From positions 1,488,001 to 1,552,000 of the forward strand of contig JAOVFP010000015.1 in NCBI GenBank assembly GCA_025738555.1: DNA of 64,000 bases, written 5' to 3'. Below the pieces are notes generated by a model. That model had not been told where the DNA came from. It saw only the letters and a program-made list of their open reading frames with translations, and made no database searches. Every line of letters starts with the position of its first letter. Positions within the stretch are counted from its first letter, which is position 1. The position numbers and the translations under genes were made by a program. Below, one piece after another: positions 47,180 to 56,999 of this stretch. The DNA comes from Cyathus striatus (lineage: Eukaryota; Basidiomycota; Agaricomycetes; Agaricales; Nidulariaceae).

Positions 47180-48780
47180 TTGATGCTAAGGACTGCAGCT
47201 AAGGTAAAGCGTGGGAACCACGATGTTCGATCCCCGTCATTTCATTCCCCACCGGGCCCACCCACCACCAGCAACTGGCAGCAACGGGCCCCAAGTACGC
47301 CCCAGCATCAGATACGACGACGAATCCCTTCGTTCTTCTTTACCAGCATAACTCACCGCAACTGCCGTGTTTCTGTCACGCCCCAGTTGTGTTCAATCTC
47401 CAGTCTTACTTCCCCCTCCTCAATTCTGCTGGCTAATGGCCGAAGCGCTGACCAGGAATCTCCTCAATTCCGCCCCACTTCCTGTTACCGGGAAACCCGT
47501 CTCCCCCGCTGTTTTTTCGACATCTTGATTTCGAACGAGGGCTGCGTCAGCTGTTACTTCATTCTTCTCTCCCATCCCCTCATTACTTCTGCTGTCTAAT
47601 GTTGCCCCTTTTAACGGCTTCAGCTACAGCTTCATGCAATCTGACATAACCCTCACCCTAGGCTTCTCCCTTAGCAAGATAACGCGACCTCCAGTAGTAG
47701 CGATATTAACATCCCCATGCACGAGCCTGGTACTGGTGACGTACACCCCTACAAAGACCTATGGCCCAATTGGCGAGTAGCACTAACAATGGGCGCTCCC
47801 CTCGCAATGCGCCAAGGTGTAACAGAAGGAGTATGATTCTGGAGGGGTGATCATGGAGGCCTGAGGGTACGTTCTCGCCTTTTGCATTTTGGGAGATATG
47901 AGCCCTGATTTGTTGGGGTCTTTAGGAGTGATAGAATAGAAGGCGGAGCGAATGCGGGGGGTCAATTTTGTCTTGGGGTTGAGCTAGAGGACTGACAGCA
48001 AGGGCTCGGTGCTGCGGTCGTGAGGATTGGCAAGGTGTGTCCCTTCTCTTGCTTTTCTTTCCTTCGTGTGGGTGTGCGCTACTGTATAATTCGAGACACT
48101 GCTCGAATGCTAGGCCATACGCTCTTTTCCCTCTCGCCCTCTCCTTCATGATCTCATACTCACGCCCCCTCCCATAGGTCAAAAAGCATGACTCATGTAC
48201 GACCTCTACACCTGCAAGTCCCGAGGTGAGTATTATTTATTTGCCTTTTCTTGCCTTCATGTACGCGCATTTCGGTGTTCCTCAGCCCAGTTTACTCGAG
48301 GCGTCAGGCTAGCACCAGCGCTTTGTTCTCTTGTCTTCTCTCTCACACTCTCCGTAACTCTGTACTCACGCTTCCTACAGGTCAAAATTTTTGCCTCTGC
48401 CATGTACGAGCGACCTCTCGACCTGTAGGTGCCTATTCGTTGCGGTCTTTTAGGAGAGCAGGAAAGAGGGTGACTCGAACTCGGGGAACAACCTCCATGT
48501 TTAGGGGCTGAGCCACAAGATTGGTACACGCGAGTTCGAGGCTACGTTTGCGAAGATTGGTGGGGTGAGTATTCCTTTACTACTCGAGTACCAACACGTA
48601 CACCCTTCTTACTTCCTCTCCTCTCCTCTCAACCTTCCCTCTCACTCTTCCCTCGACGTCCCCACTCTCCCTTCCCTCTCTCTTTCCTATCACCTCTTCG
48701 TTCATTGCTCACGCCTCTTACCATGTACGACCCCCCACCCGAGAGTCTCAGAGCTTGGTCAACGTCGCTTTATGTGCTTT
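47180..48780 (+). pseudogene. tra2-like RRM/SR protein pseudogene, copy 7
   Basis: A strongly decayed copy: Ser/Arg exon vestige near 47795-47850; RRM first half near 47935-48035 and again near 48440-48560; second half truncated near 48178-48225, with a second stub near 48380-48420 (CHVRATSRPVG); a last stub at 48721-48760. No pieces join in frame. It resembles copies 3 and 6 in having the RRM exon repeated, so that rearrangement predates some of the block duplications. Confidence 0.62.
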
Positions 48781-48799
48781 CATTTTAAATCGTATTTCA

Positions 48800-49629
48800 T
48801 CTCGGTACTGCCCAGTTAGACAGCGGGATTTGGGCTCTATAGGGCGGCCTTTCTATCCTGCTCGATTACTCTCTCAGCCTCGCGTGTAAGCCTGTGAAGG
48901 CCATTCGAGCGAGGCAAGGGGATGGTTTTAGGAACCTGAGGTCACCGAGTCGCCAACTTTCTGCTTCACACTCAGAACTCTGACGTCCTTTTCCTCTATA
49001 TATAAAGTAGAATCTAGCGCCTGCACTTTGCTATCTGGGCATCGAGTCTCGACGACTCAGAACAGATAATTATTAAGTTATAGGTATAAATATCAAGAAA
49101 GGGCCTGGACTGCAGTGGAGGAGGATGAGGAGGGATTTGGGACGCTGTTGCCACATCGAACATGGGGATGTAGTTTGTTTCAAGTATGACTTCTCCCCGT
49201 ACTCATTGACATTTCCGTTCTGACAACTAAACTGTAGTCTGCGATAGTAGATGTGACGGGTACGCTAGGCCCGATGCGTCGCGTACCATCAAGGCCTCCT
49301 TGTGTCTGTTTTCGAATACCGATGCTTTGTATGGCAGCATTTGAAGTGCATGAAATGGCGGCACTACAGTATATGACCCTCATGTAGAGCTATGCATATG
49401 CTAGGAAAGAGACTGGCGGCGGCTGGATAGTGAAGTGAGGATGTGTCTAGTATCTACGCGTACGCAACAAAGGGTGCGTCTAGGGGGTATATCATGGAAA
49501 GTATGTTATCACTCATTACTACCTGTGATCTCTATACCGGTGGTGCTTTCGTACCAAACTCTGGATATGAGTCAAGAGGTGCGTTTCTGCTTCTATAGAG
49601 CAGTATAATTGAACCAACATATGTCATAG
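48800..49629. other. No gene recognised; block-flank remnants
   Basis: 49085-49300 matches segments near 30.41-30.53 and 52.07-52.26 kb (TGGGGATGTAGTTTGTTT; GTAGATGTGACGGGTACGC), i.e. the sequence normally found downstream of a tra2 copy. No coding signal. Confidence 0.5.
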
Positions 49630-50340
49630 GATCAGTGTTCAGAATGGCTTCTCAGTCTTTCTGAACCCTGAATGGGAGGGTCGCCAAACACGGTGTTGCG
49701 AGCCTGTCACTTTTTGGTCATTCAAGGCATCGGTATATTCGTCTCTGGCGGATTGTCTTGGATTGTCTCCCGTGTTTACAGTGGGAGGCTTTTCTTGTCG
49801 CTGCCTTCGACGGAACAGACTGGCTGGCGCATTCTCGTTCTCTGCTCTGTCTACGTCAGCAACGATGACCTACGTTATGTGGGCCATCATCGATTACGGG
49901 TAACCAGCCTAGCATACCATTGGATTGGCTGGGTACGTCGCAGGTTTTCAACTTACTGCTCCTACGCACTCCTCGATCCTAGAATCCATGCCGCTCATAC
50001 TCGCATCTTACTCGGACCTAACGCACATACGTACGCTGCTGGTTGCCTCGATATCTCTTTCTTTGGAGCCGGTTGTCTAGTTGGTACCAACTAATGCGAT
50101 TTCACGCGAACTCGTACTTCATATCTGTATTACCCACCGGGAAGGGGCAGCCTTGTATCCTGCTTGATCGTTCTCGCCTACGTTATTTCCCAGACCCACT
50201 TACTTAATCACTCGACTTTAATTCCCGAACTTACGCGTAGCATATTGGTGACGAGTAAAGTATAGTATATGCAGCTCTATATGCCTCAATTCCTGGGTAC
50301 GCCATATGTCAAAATGTGAAAGCAAAATGGCCTGTTAAAC
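49630..50340 (+). repeat. Degenerate duplicate, shared with 41900-42600
   Basis: Partner of the repeat at 41900-42600, located just upstream of the intact tra2-like gene. It ends in CCTCAATTCCTGGGTACGCC and a GCCTGTTAAAC box near 50335. Confidence 0.75.
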
Positions 50341-50515
50341 TAAAAGTTGACAAAATACAGTGCGGAGACTAATAAGAAAGAAGGTTGAGGATGGATCTAG
50401 GTGACCTATTACTAAAACGAACAAAGAATCGTCGTCTATCACAGTTCACGTCTACGATTGCCCCCAATCCCCACTACTTAAAGCTGCTGAAACCACTTGC
50501 TCGCTTCCCAAGAAG

Positions 50516-51913
50516 ATGACCCCCTCTGTCTTCCCTACCATGACCACTGCACACTTCACATCAAGTCACCCAGTCATGGTGAACCCCCAGGCCCCGCATT
50601 GGTCCAATCCTGTCGGCTACTCGACTGGGTTTACTCCGTTATTGGTAAACTCTACCTAATGCTGACACGTACTGCATGGCTCACTGAGTGGATTCCGTCC
50701 CTTCGATATTTGGTCTCGAAAGACGCCAGCACCATTCGTTATTACAGTCTATCCACCCCCCTTTGTTCCCGCTAATTACTATCCTCCCCCACCCCAGCAA
50801 CCTCAATATACTACGCCCGTCAACAAAGGCAAGCCAACTAGCACTGTACAGAAGCTTATCACCGACCACTCTACGAACGCCAACGACTCCATTCATGTTC
50901 GGACTGCAGATAGCTCTAACGGTTGGCGCTCCACTAACGATGCGCTGAGGCAGAATAGTAGGAGTAGGAGCCCTAGAAGGGATGCCCGCGGAAGGTGAGT
51001 TTTCGGCTTCGCATTCTAGGAGTTCTGGGTGCTGATGTGTAGGCTTAGCAGATGGTCTTTCAGGAGGGATGGTAAAGAGGGTCGCTCGAACCCGGGGAAC
51101 ATTCTTCATGTGTCGGGGCTGAGCCATAACATTGATAGTCGTGAGCTTGAGACTATGTTTGCAGATATTGGCAGGGTAAGTGTTCGTTCATTCATTTCAA
51201 CTTCGTATATGCGGGCTACAGCGTCGTCTGGCATACTTACTCGAGGTACCACTCGAATACTAGCGCATACACACTTTCTTCACTCACCTTCGCCTCTCAT
51301 CCTTCCGTCTCAACATCATCTCTCTCCGCTCCTTCCTGTCACCATTTTCGTTCGTAATGCCATACTTACACCCATTTATAGGTCAAAAAGGCCTCAGTTA
51401 TGTACGATCCCCACACCCGAAAGTCTCGCGGGTTTGGGTTTGTCACGATGTACACCACCGAGGACGCCTACGCAGCCGTTACCGCCCTCGACTCGACTGA
51501 GATCATGGGGAAGGTCGTTACCATTGAAAAGGTCACTTTTTTTCTCCCTCGCTTCCGCTAGCTCTTGCTGACTTGTTATTATCTCCTCTTTTCTCCCCAT
51601 TGTCGACTTCTGTTGATCATACCTTGCTCACTCGCTTGACCACACAGGCCCGCCGCGGACGCGCAAGGACTCCCACACCCGGTCGATACCACGGCACTTC
51701 CAAGCGAGGTGACTATGAGCCGCTTTCTATCCAGGTAGCATACTAACTCCCTTCTTTCCATATTATTTCTTCCGACCAGCTGAACGACCGTACGGCTCGC
51801 GGCCCTATGGTTCTCACTACTCGCGGTATGATGATCGCCGACGTAGAGTGAGTGACTACGATGGACATGATCAGGACTGTGACCATACTAATAGGCACAG
51901 CGATGATTATTAA
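50516..51913 (+). CDS. tra2-like RRM/SR splicing-factor protein, intact, 6 exons
   Basis: Likely a nuclear SR-type splicing regulator that binds purine-rich exon sequences. That role is inferred from transformer-2 proteins. Exons by hand: 50516-50644, 50723-50994, 51064-51175, 51382-51531, 51648-51708 and 51780-51913, giving 858 nt and 285 residues with consistent phases. There is a Pro/Tyr-rich N-terminus (YPPPFVPANYYPPPPQQ), then SRSRSPRRDARGR at about 122-134. One RRM spans about 146-221, with RNP2 ILHVSGL (147-153) and RNP1 SRGFGFVT (186-193). It is followed by the diagnostic tra2 linker ARTPTPGRYHG and an Arg/Tyr/Asp-rich tail. The last intron has a perfect TACTAAC branch site; the fourth donor (GTCACT) is weak. 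The start could instead be the ATG eight codons downstream. It is the only one of eight copies that reads through. It is divergent from tra2 proper in its short tail. Confidence 0.8.
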
Positions 51914-53076
51914 GATTGGGATAGGGATGGCGGAGGAGGGTGGAGGGATTATACGGTAGATAGTATTATATGGTAGAATGCCTTTTGGTCACCTTCGATG
52001 TACGACGAAACTTAGGTTGGATGGAATGATACAAACAAATGGTCTTTGGGGTCTTTGGGGATGAAAATGGAATAAACTGTGAAGATGGGTAGGTGATGGA
52101 AGCGATGCTGCCGCCGTGGAGATGCTGTTTGTAAGTTAAAAGTATGTCTTCCTGTTCTTTATCACGTTTCCGTTCCATTAGCCGAACGTTGAACTATGGT
52201 GATAGATGTGACGAATTCGCCGGGCCCAACGCGTCGCCTACAATCGGCAACAAGGCTAGGATTGCCAGTATATTCGATTGGATAATAAATAGTTAAATAG
52301 GTGAGGTACACGTGGAAAAGCCTTTCGCTTGCTTTTCTTAGTACAATTACTTACATTCTCTTCTCACTGCAGTATCACGTTAAATCATTAAACTATATCA
52401 TGTCGCACAGTTACCAGTGTACAAATAGCAGTACGATTCATTCCGAAGTCAATGAAAAGTCAACAAACTACCATATGCGTCGACTAGAGTTGACCGTTGA
52501 CCGCCCTGGGCATGTTTGAGTAGGGTATGAATCTATTATCTTTGCGATAGCAAAAATAATGATCATAGCCAACTTTCCTTTCCTTGGCCACATACCGTGC
52601 TTTCGAAAATGACCTTTGCCATGCAATAATGATGCTCTCAGGAGGACTTGGTAATTGCTACAACCTTGCCGTTAAATGCTGTCCATGATATCAATGAAGT
52701 GGATAGTACCTTTAACCAGTTTAATAAATACCCCTCTGCCTTGTGTGTAAGTAACTCGTTAAGGGAATCTTCGTCATGGAAATTCGAAGCTGCAGATTGT
52801 AGTGCCTTTAGAAGTGCAGGAGTTGTACCCTGGTCTCGATCCAGCAAGGACTTGGCCCACGTCGTTGTCCATGAATACCTTGATGCTATTGAAATGGCAA
52901 TTATGGTAATGTATGCGTCTGCGTTGTCATCCGATGTGCAATGAAAATTGCCAGAAAACTGAGGAGTAGACAAACACATGAATAGGTCCCTCTTGCAGTG
53001 GTAGTCCGTGGTGTACAAAAAATTGATATTGGACAGTATTTCGTGGAACGCTTTGAGATCGTGATTAATTCCCATA

Positions 53077-53365
53077 CTGTACCATTACGACCAAGTGTTC
53101 ACGCGTTTTTAGCGTGACGGCCACAATCAGTTGGACCTAGTGTTCATACTATGAACGTGTGATGCGTGACAAATGTGTTATCTGTTCACAGCTGTCAACT
53201 GTTCAAGTATGCCGACAGGCGCCGAATTTTTTCAGTTACTTACCCTTTTGTAAGTCTTGTTGTACCTCTGTTCAAGTACCTCTGTGATGCGTGACAAACC
53301 CGGGATCTGTTCAAGTTCATCGCCCTTTGTGACGCGTGACTGAACACTTGGTCGTAATGGTACAG
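53077..53365. mobile_element. 289-bp MITE with TA target duplication
   Basis: Inverted ends CTGTACCATTACGACCAAGT...(inverted), at least 25 bp, are bordered on both sides by TA (53075-53076 and 53366-53367). Removing the element restores a sequence matching exon 4 of copy B (CCCA-TA-ATATC). The interior repeats GATGCGTGACAAA twice. The TA duplication fits the Tc1/mariner superfamily. No coding capacity. Confidence 0.88.
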
Positions 53366-53569
53366 TAATATCATAATAATAATCATATAGCCCATGGGAT
53401 GCATTCAGGTGAGCCAAAGGAACGATAACTTGTAAAGCGAGTAGTTGCTTTACAAGGGCATCATTGTTATATGATTTAAAATACCTGAACCAAAGAGGAA
53501 AGATGACGGATACACGAAAACGATCCAAGTCAATGTTTTGATGTATCTAAAGCAAAAAAAAGTTAACAT

Positions 53570-54299
53570 GTAACGTACATCGCTTCGCGACGCACATTAA
53601 AGGGTAAGCTTGACGAATCCTAGTTTTTTTGTATTTCTTTTTTATACATAATAATAAATTTACTTGTTAGATACTCATTCAGGAGTTGCTGACACCTGAA
53701 TCAACAGAAACCTCACTTGGATAAAAAATTTACTTTCACATTTCTTGTTAGGAGACAGAAACCTTTTTATTGATTGCTTGTGCATTATTTTATTTATTTT
53801 ACCTTCATTCTAAAACCCCTTGCTTCGTTCTAATTATACTATCTTCATTATAATATTTTTCATTTGTTTTACTAGCTGCAACTAGCTGTTACAGTGTTTC
53901 CACAGTTATGCACTCATTTTAATGGCTCCCACTTTATTCCAATTATTCAACAATGAGAAAATCAAGGGTGAATGTATAGAAACACTTTATATGGGAGTTA
54001 TGTATGTGGCAGTTGCCTAGTAAGTATCCAATAAGTAGCATTTGAAGTGGTTATGGAAAAGTACATAAAAGAATTTAAAGTAATTTGATATCCAGGCTAT
54101 TTAAATGAGCAGAGATATTTTGATGATGAGAATGTGTCTAATTTATGTGAGGTTTGATACAGTTTGGATACAGTAACATTTTGTGAAATTGTGTTCCGTG
54201 CACGGTGCGCGACAACTCGAAGAGAGGTAGGTGCTGACTAATGCACCGCACATGCACAGCCACTACGCATTTTGGGTCACCAGAGTCGCTGACTGATAG
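53570..54299. other. Unidentified insert replacing part of NACHT F exon 3/intron 3
   Basis: AT-rich, no coding signal. The left edge is marked by CGCTTCGCGACGCAC, the right edge by TGCACGGTGCGCGACAACTC. CpG is almost absent between these edges. I find no inverted ends or target duplication, so the element class is unknown. Confidence 0.45.
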
Positions 54300-55400
54300 T
54301 AATGTTGAATATTGCTGGGCAGTTGAGAAAAACATCTTTAAAGGCTGAAAAAAATCAGGAATTGTCACAATTTTGTGACTTCTGCTGACATGCTTGTGCA
54401 AGCAGAAAAAAGAATAGAACCAGCCAACTATGAACCTCAGTTAAAACCAATATCTTCTGATAAATATGGTCACATACTATATTGTTCTGCTGTTTCATAT
54501 CTGGGACAACTTAGGAATTTCAAGCAAGACTGAACAATATCTGCATTAGCTGCTTGCAGGTCTATATGGAAACCTTGTGATTGCTCTCTTGATGTTAAGA
54601 AGTCATGAAATGACTTATGGTGGAACTGAGTCTTCAACAAATTACTGTAACTTGGCTCTGATCCTACATTGAGACCAATAAGAGAGTGAAGATCATTTAA
54701 TGCAAAAAATGCTTCTTCCTGTGGGAGGGATAACAACTGTTCCATCACAAGAAACTGTCTATTTTGATTGTGGTGTACTGCTGCTGTAATAGGATCTGAT
54801 AATTTGTTCTGTGAATTACTGAGAGGTACCTTCATCATGATGGCAAATACATATCCCAACACTTTGGTAATTCTTTCAGGCTCCTCCACTCTGGACAATA
54901 TCTTGTGGTAAAGAAGGTCAAGGTCTGCAAGAGGAGATGTGTTACCACTGTTTCAGATTCCAAGCACAATTTCCAGCCATGCATTTGGATTGTGATTGGG
55001 GCTGGATATGAACTTCATGACTGTTGCTGCATAAATGAACTGCCCCAAAGATCATTGCACAAGTTTTTCTATAATCATTGAAGATGGCCATGGTTGATGG
55101 ATAGAGCTCAGAGTGGTTTTGAATCTACAATCATTTAAAATACAAGCAAATCCACTCTGAAGCACCATTTGAATATCCAATAAGCTTTGTGGATTGCTAG
55201 CTAAAGAAATAAACTGCATCATGAATGTAACCTCTTTGGTATTGAAGGCTTCTTGCAGATGAAGCTCCAGTCAACTGGTAATGAAGAAGCCCAGGGGGAA
55301 ACCATGCTGTACAGCCTTTGCTAACAGATGCAGAATGATTGTCTGTGTTGCTTTATCAATACATTCATCCAGTCTGACAATTGCAATGGTGTGAAAGAGG

Positions 55401-56420
55401 GGAGGAGACATGGGAGTCTGTTGGCGGGTACCTGTGCATTAGAGTACAAGTAAACAAAGCTCTGACAAGTGAAATGCAGTCTGTTAGACCATGTGAGTGA
55501 CGCGTTCAATGGATTATGTAATCCATGCGTGGAAACAAATGCGACACATTTAAACGTCATGGGAGCGGAATATGGAGGGAAAGGGAAGAGGACAAATGAA
55601 GATGGGACTTAGCTAGTAGAGTACAAAGCACACAGTACAAAGAGAATAAAACCAGAAGTCGATCTGAGCTCAAAGCACAGTCTCGCAGAAAATACCGAGT
55701 GAACAGAAGATGGATTTCTCCTTCTGAGGGAGTGGGTTTATGTACAAATGAAAGCTGGTCTGCAACACATTCTCTTGCATCACAGACCCCAATTCTCTTA
55801 CTACACTACTCTACGTCGTGTCTAAGAGTCCTTGTCAAGCAACAAGAAAGAGAGATGTCAAGAATTACCAAAAGAAGAAAACCCGGACTTGGTGTTTTCC
55901 GGGCACAGTCCCGAGAGCTTTGGGGCTATTTGCGATGTGCTTCTGCTCCCCCAGCACAGAGCGGCCCCTCAGCAACCTGGTTGCAGCTCCTTTCCACACC
56001 TTACCTAGTTTCCCAGCTCCCAGCAATTCTTTAACACCTTAAAATAAGTAACGAAAAAAATGTATGTAAATTCAAATAAAAGCAGAGGAAAAAAAAGAAA
56101 ACAAAGCTACTGTTGGCTGACTACTTCTAACCCCATACCAGTATCCCTCTCAATCAAAAGTCCTTGACAGGAGCCAGACAGTTCCCTTGAAACTCGCACC
56201 AACGCACTTCTTCCCTCAAGCAACCCCAATTTGGGCATTTGGCAAGACCTAGCAAGAAAAACAATTAGTAAGCGCCCTCCAGCTATCCTTCTCCATCTTG
56301 AATTTGGTGGGCCCAGAGAAGGCTTCTCTCATCAGATCCAGCTATGGCCAATATTCATGAGTACGTCGAGAATTTTGGCCACAATGGTGCCTTTGAGAAG
56401 CCTCTCACCAGATTTGGCAA
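55401..56420. mobile_element. Unclassified 1-kb insert in NACHT F exon 2
   Basis: NACHT similarity stops near 55400 and resumes near 56421. The intervening DNA is unrelated to the other copies and contains many CpG, unlike the flanks. A short plus-strand stretch (MANIHEYVENFGHNGAF, 56343-56421) is open up to a TAG at the right junction. Some target sequence was lost on insertion (about 170 bp of exon 2 is missing). Not recognised as a known transposon; an LTR-like or composite insert is possible. Confidence 0.4.
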
Positions 56421-56446
56421 ATAGATCATGCTATGCATGATTTTCC

Positions 56447-56664
56447 TGTTGGATTGGCAAGGTTGACAGCCTTGACTGGGTTATGGGGGTGTATATATAT
56501 TGGAGCACCCCTGCCATGGTGACAAGCCTGGTAGCCCACTCAACTGGTTAAGTACCTGTTCTTGCTTGTGTATAGGCAAGGGCTGGTAGCTCAGTTGGAA
56601 GAGCACCTAGTCATGAGTATGGGTGGTCACAGGTTCAATCCCTGTCCAGTCCAATAGTTTTAAC
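56447..56664 (+). mobile_element. Insert with tandem tRNA-like sequences (SINE-like)
   Basis: It interrupts the NACHT F P-loop codons between TTTTCC (56441-56446) and ATTTCC (56665-56670), perhaps a short duplicated target. It contains a tRNA-like unit at 56580-56652 and an earlier half-unit (CCTGGTAGCCCACTCAACTG, from about 56526). Roughly 218 bp; CpG-free like the surrounding copy, so it is old. Confidence 0.5.
56580..56652 (+). tRNA. tRNA-like sequence, degenerate anticodon stem (probable pseudogene)
   Basis: 73 nt. The acceptor stem GGGCTGG/CCAGTCC is fully paired with one G-U. D stem GCTC/GAGC with loop AGTTGGAA is good, and T arm ACAGG-TTCAATC-CCTGT is perfect. The anticodon stem CCTAG/TATGG pairs only partly and the loop lacks T at position 33, so the identity cannot be read (a CAT lies in the loop). 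Internal promoter boxes A and B look usable. It lies inside a SINE-like insert in a dead gene, so a working tRNA is unlikely. Confidence 0.5.
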
Positions 56665-56999
56665 ATTTCCAGCACCTGCAGGCCCATGTAAATACAATAT
56701 TCCAGTTTCTTTGTCAGGTTCTCTGATCCATTCATAAATATCCCAGAGGAATTGTTTGCAAGTGTCTGGATGACATTTAGGTGCACTGTACTGGTTTTGT
56801 GAGTTGTGAGTTGCACCCTGTGCAACATGTTGAGAAAGGTATTGGAGCACTGGTGCAATGTGTAAGTATGCCATGAAGACTTCTAGCAGTGAGTATGGGC
56901 TTATATACCATCTCTCCCATTATTTATGTTCATGAAAGTTGATCCATTTATGACAAAATTTGATGCATTTGGGAAATATGACATGTTGAAATTGGGTGC

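Larger units (their letters stand above)
52520..56984 (-). pseudogene. NACHT P-loop NTPase F, broken by at least four insertions
   Basis: Recognisable parts, 5' to 3': exon 1 at 56909-56984 (MSYFPNASNFVINGSTF); exon 2 at about 56665-56872, 56421-56446 and 54470-55400; exon 3 at about 54300-54440; exon 4 at about 53368-53545 and 52700-53074; exon 5 at about 52520-52660. Breaks are an insert with tRNA-like sequence inside the P-loop codons, a roughly 1.0-kb insert (55401-56420), a replacement at about 53570-54300, and a TA-flanked MITE at 53077. Several CGA/CGG codons of the other copies are TGA/CAG here, including a stop near 54953. Walker A reads GPAGAG and then loses the Lys. No function is possible. 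The 5' two-thirds lacks CpG while exons 4-5 do not. Confidence 0.8.

Noticed and set aside
3858..48780. tra2-like copies as processed retrocopies
   Set aside because: The intervening introns, including splice-like boundaries, are retained, and flanking DNA is duplicated with them.
56580..56652. A functional tRNA gene
   Set aside because: Anticodon stem poorly paired and T33 missing; it sits in a repeat-like insert within a dead gene.
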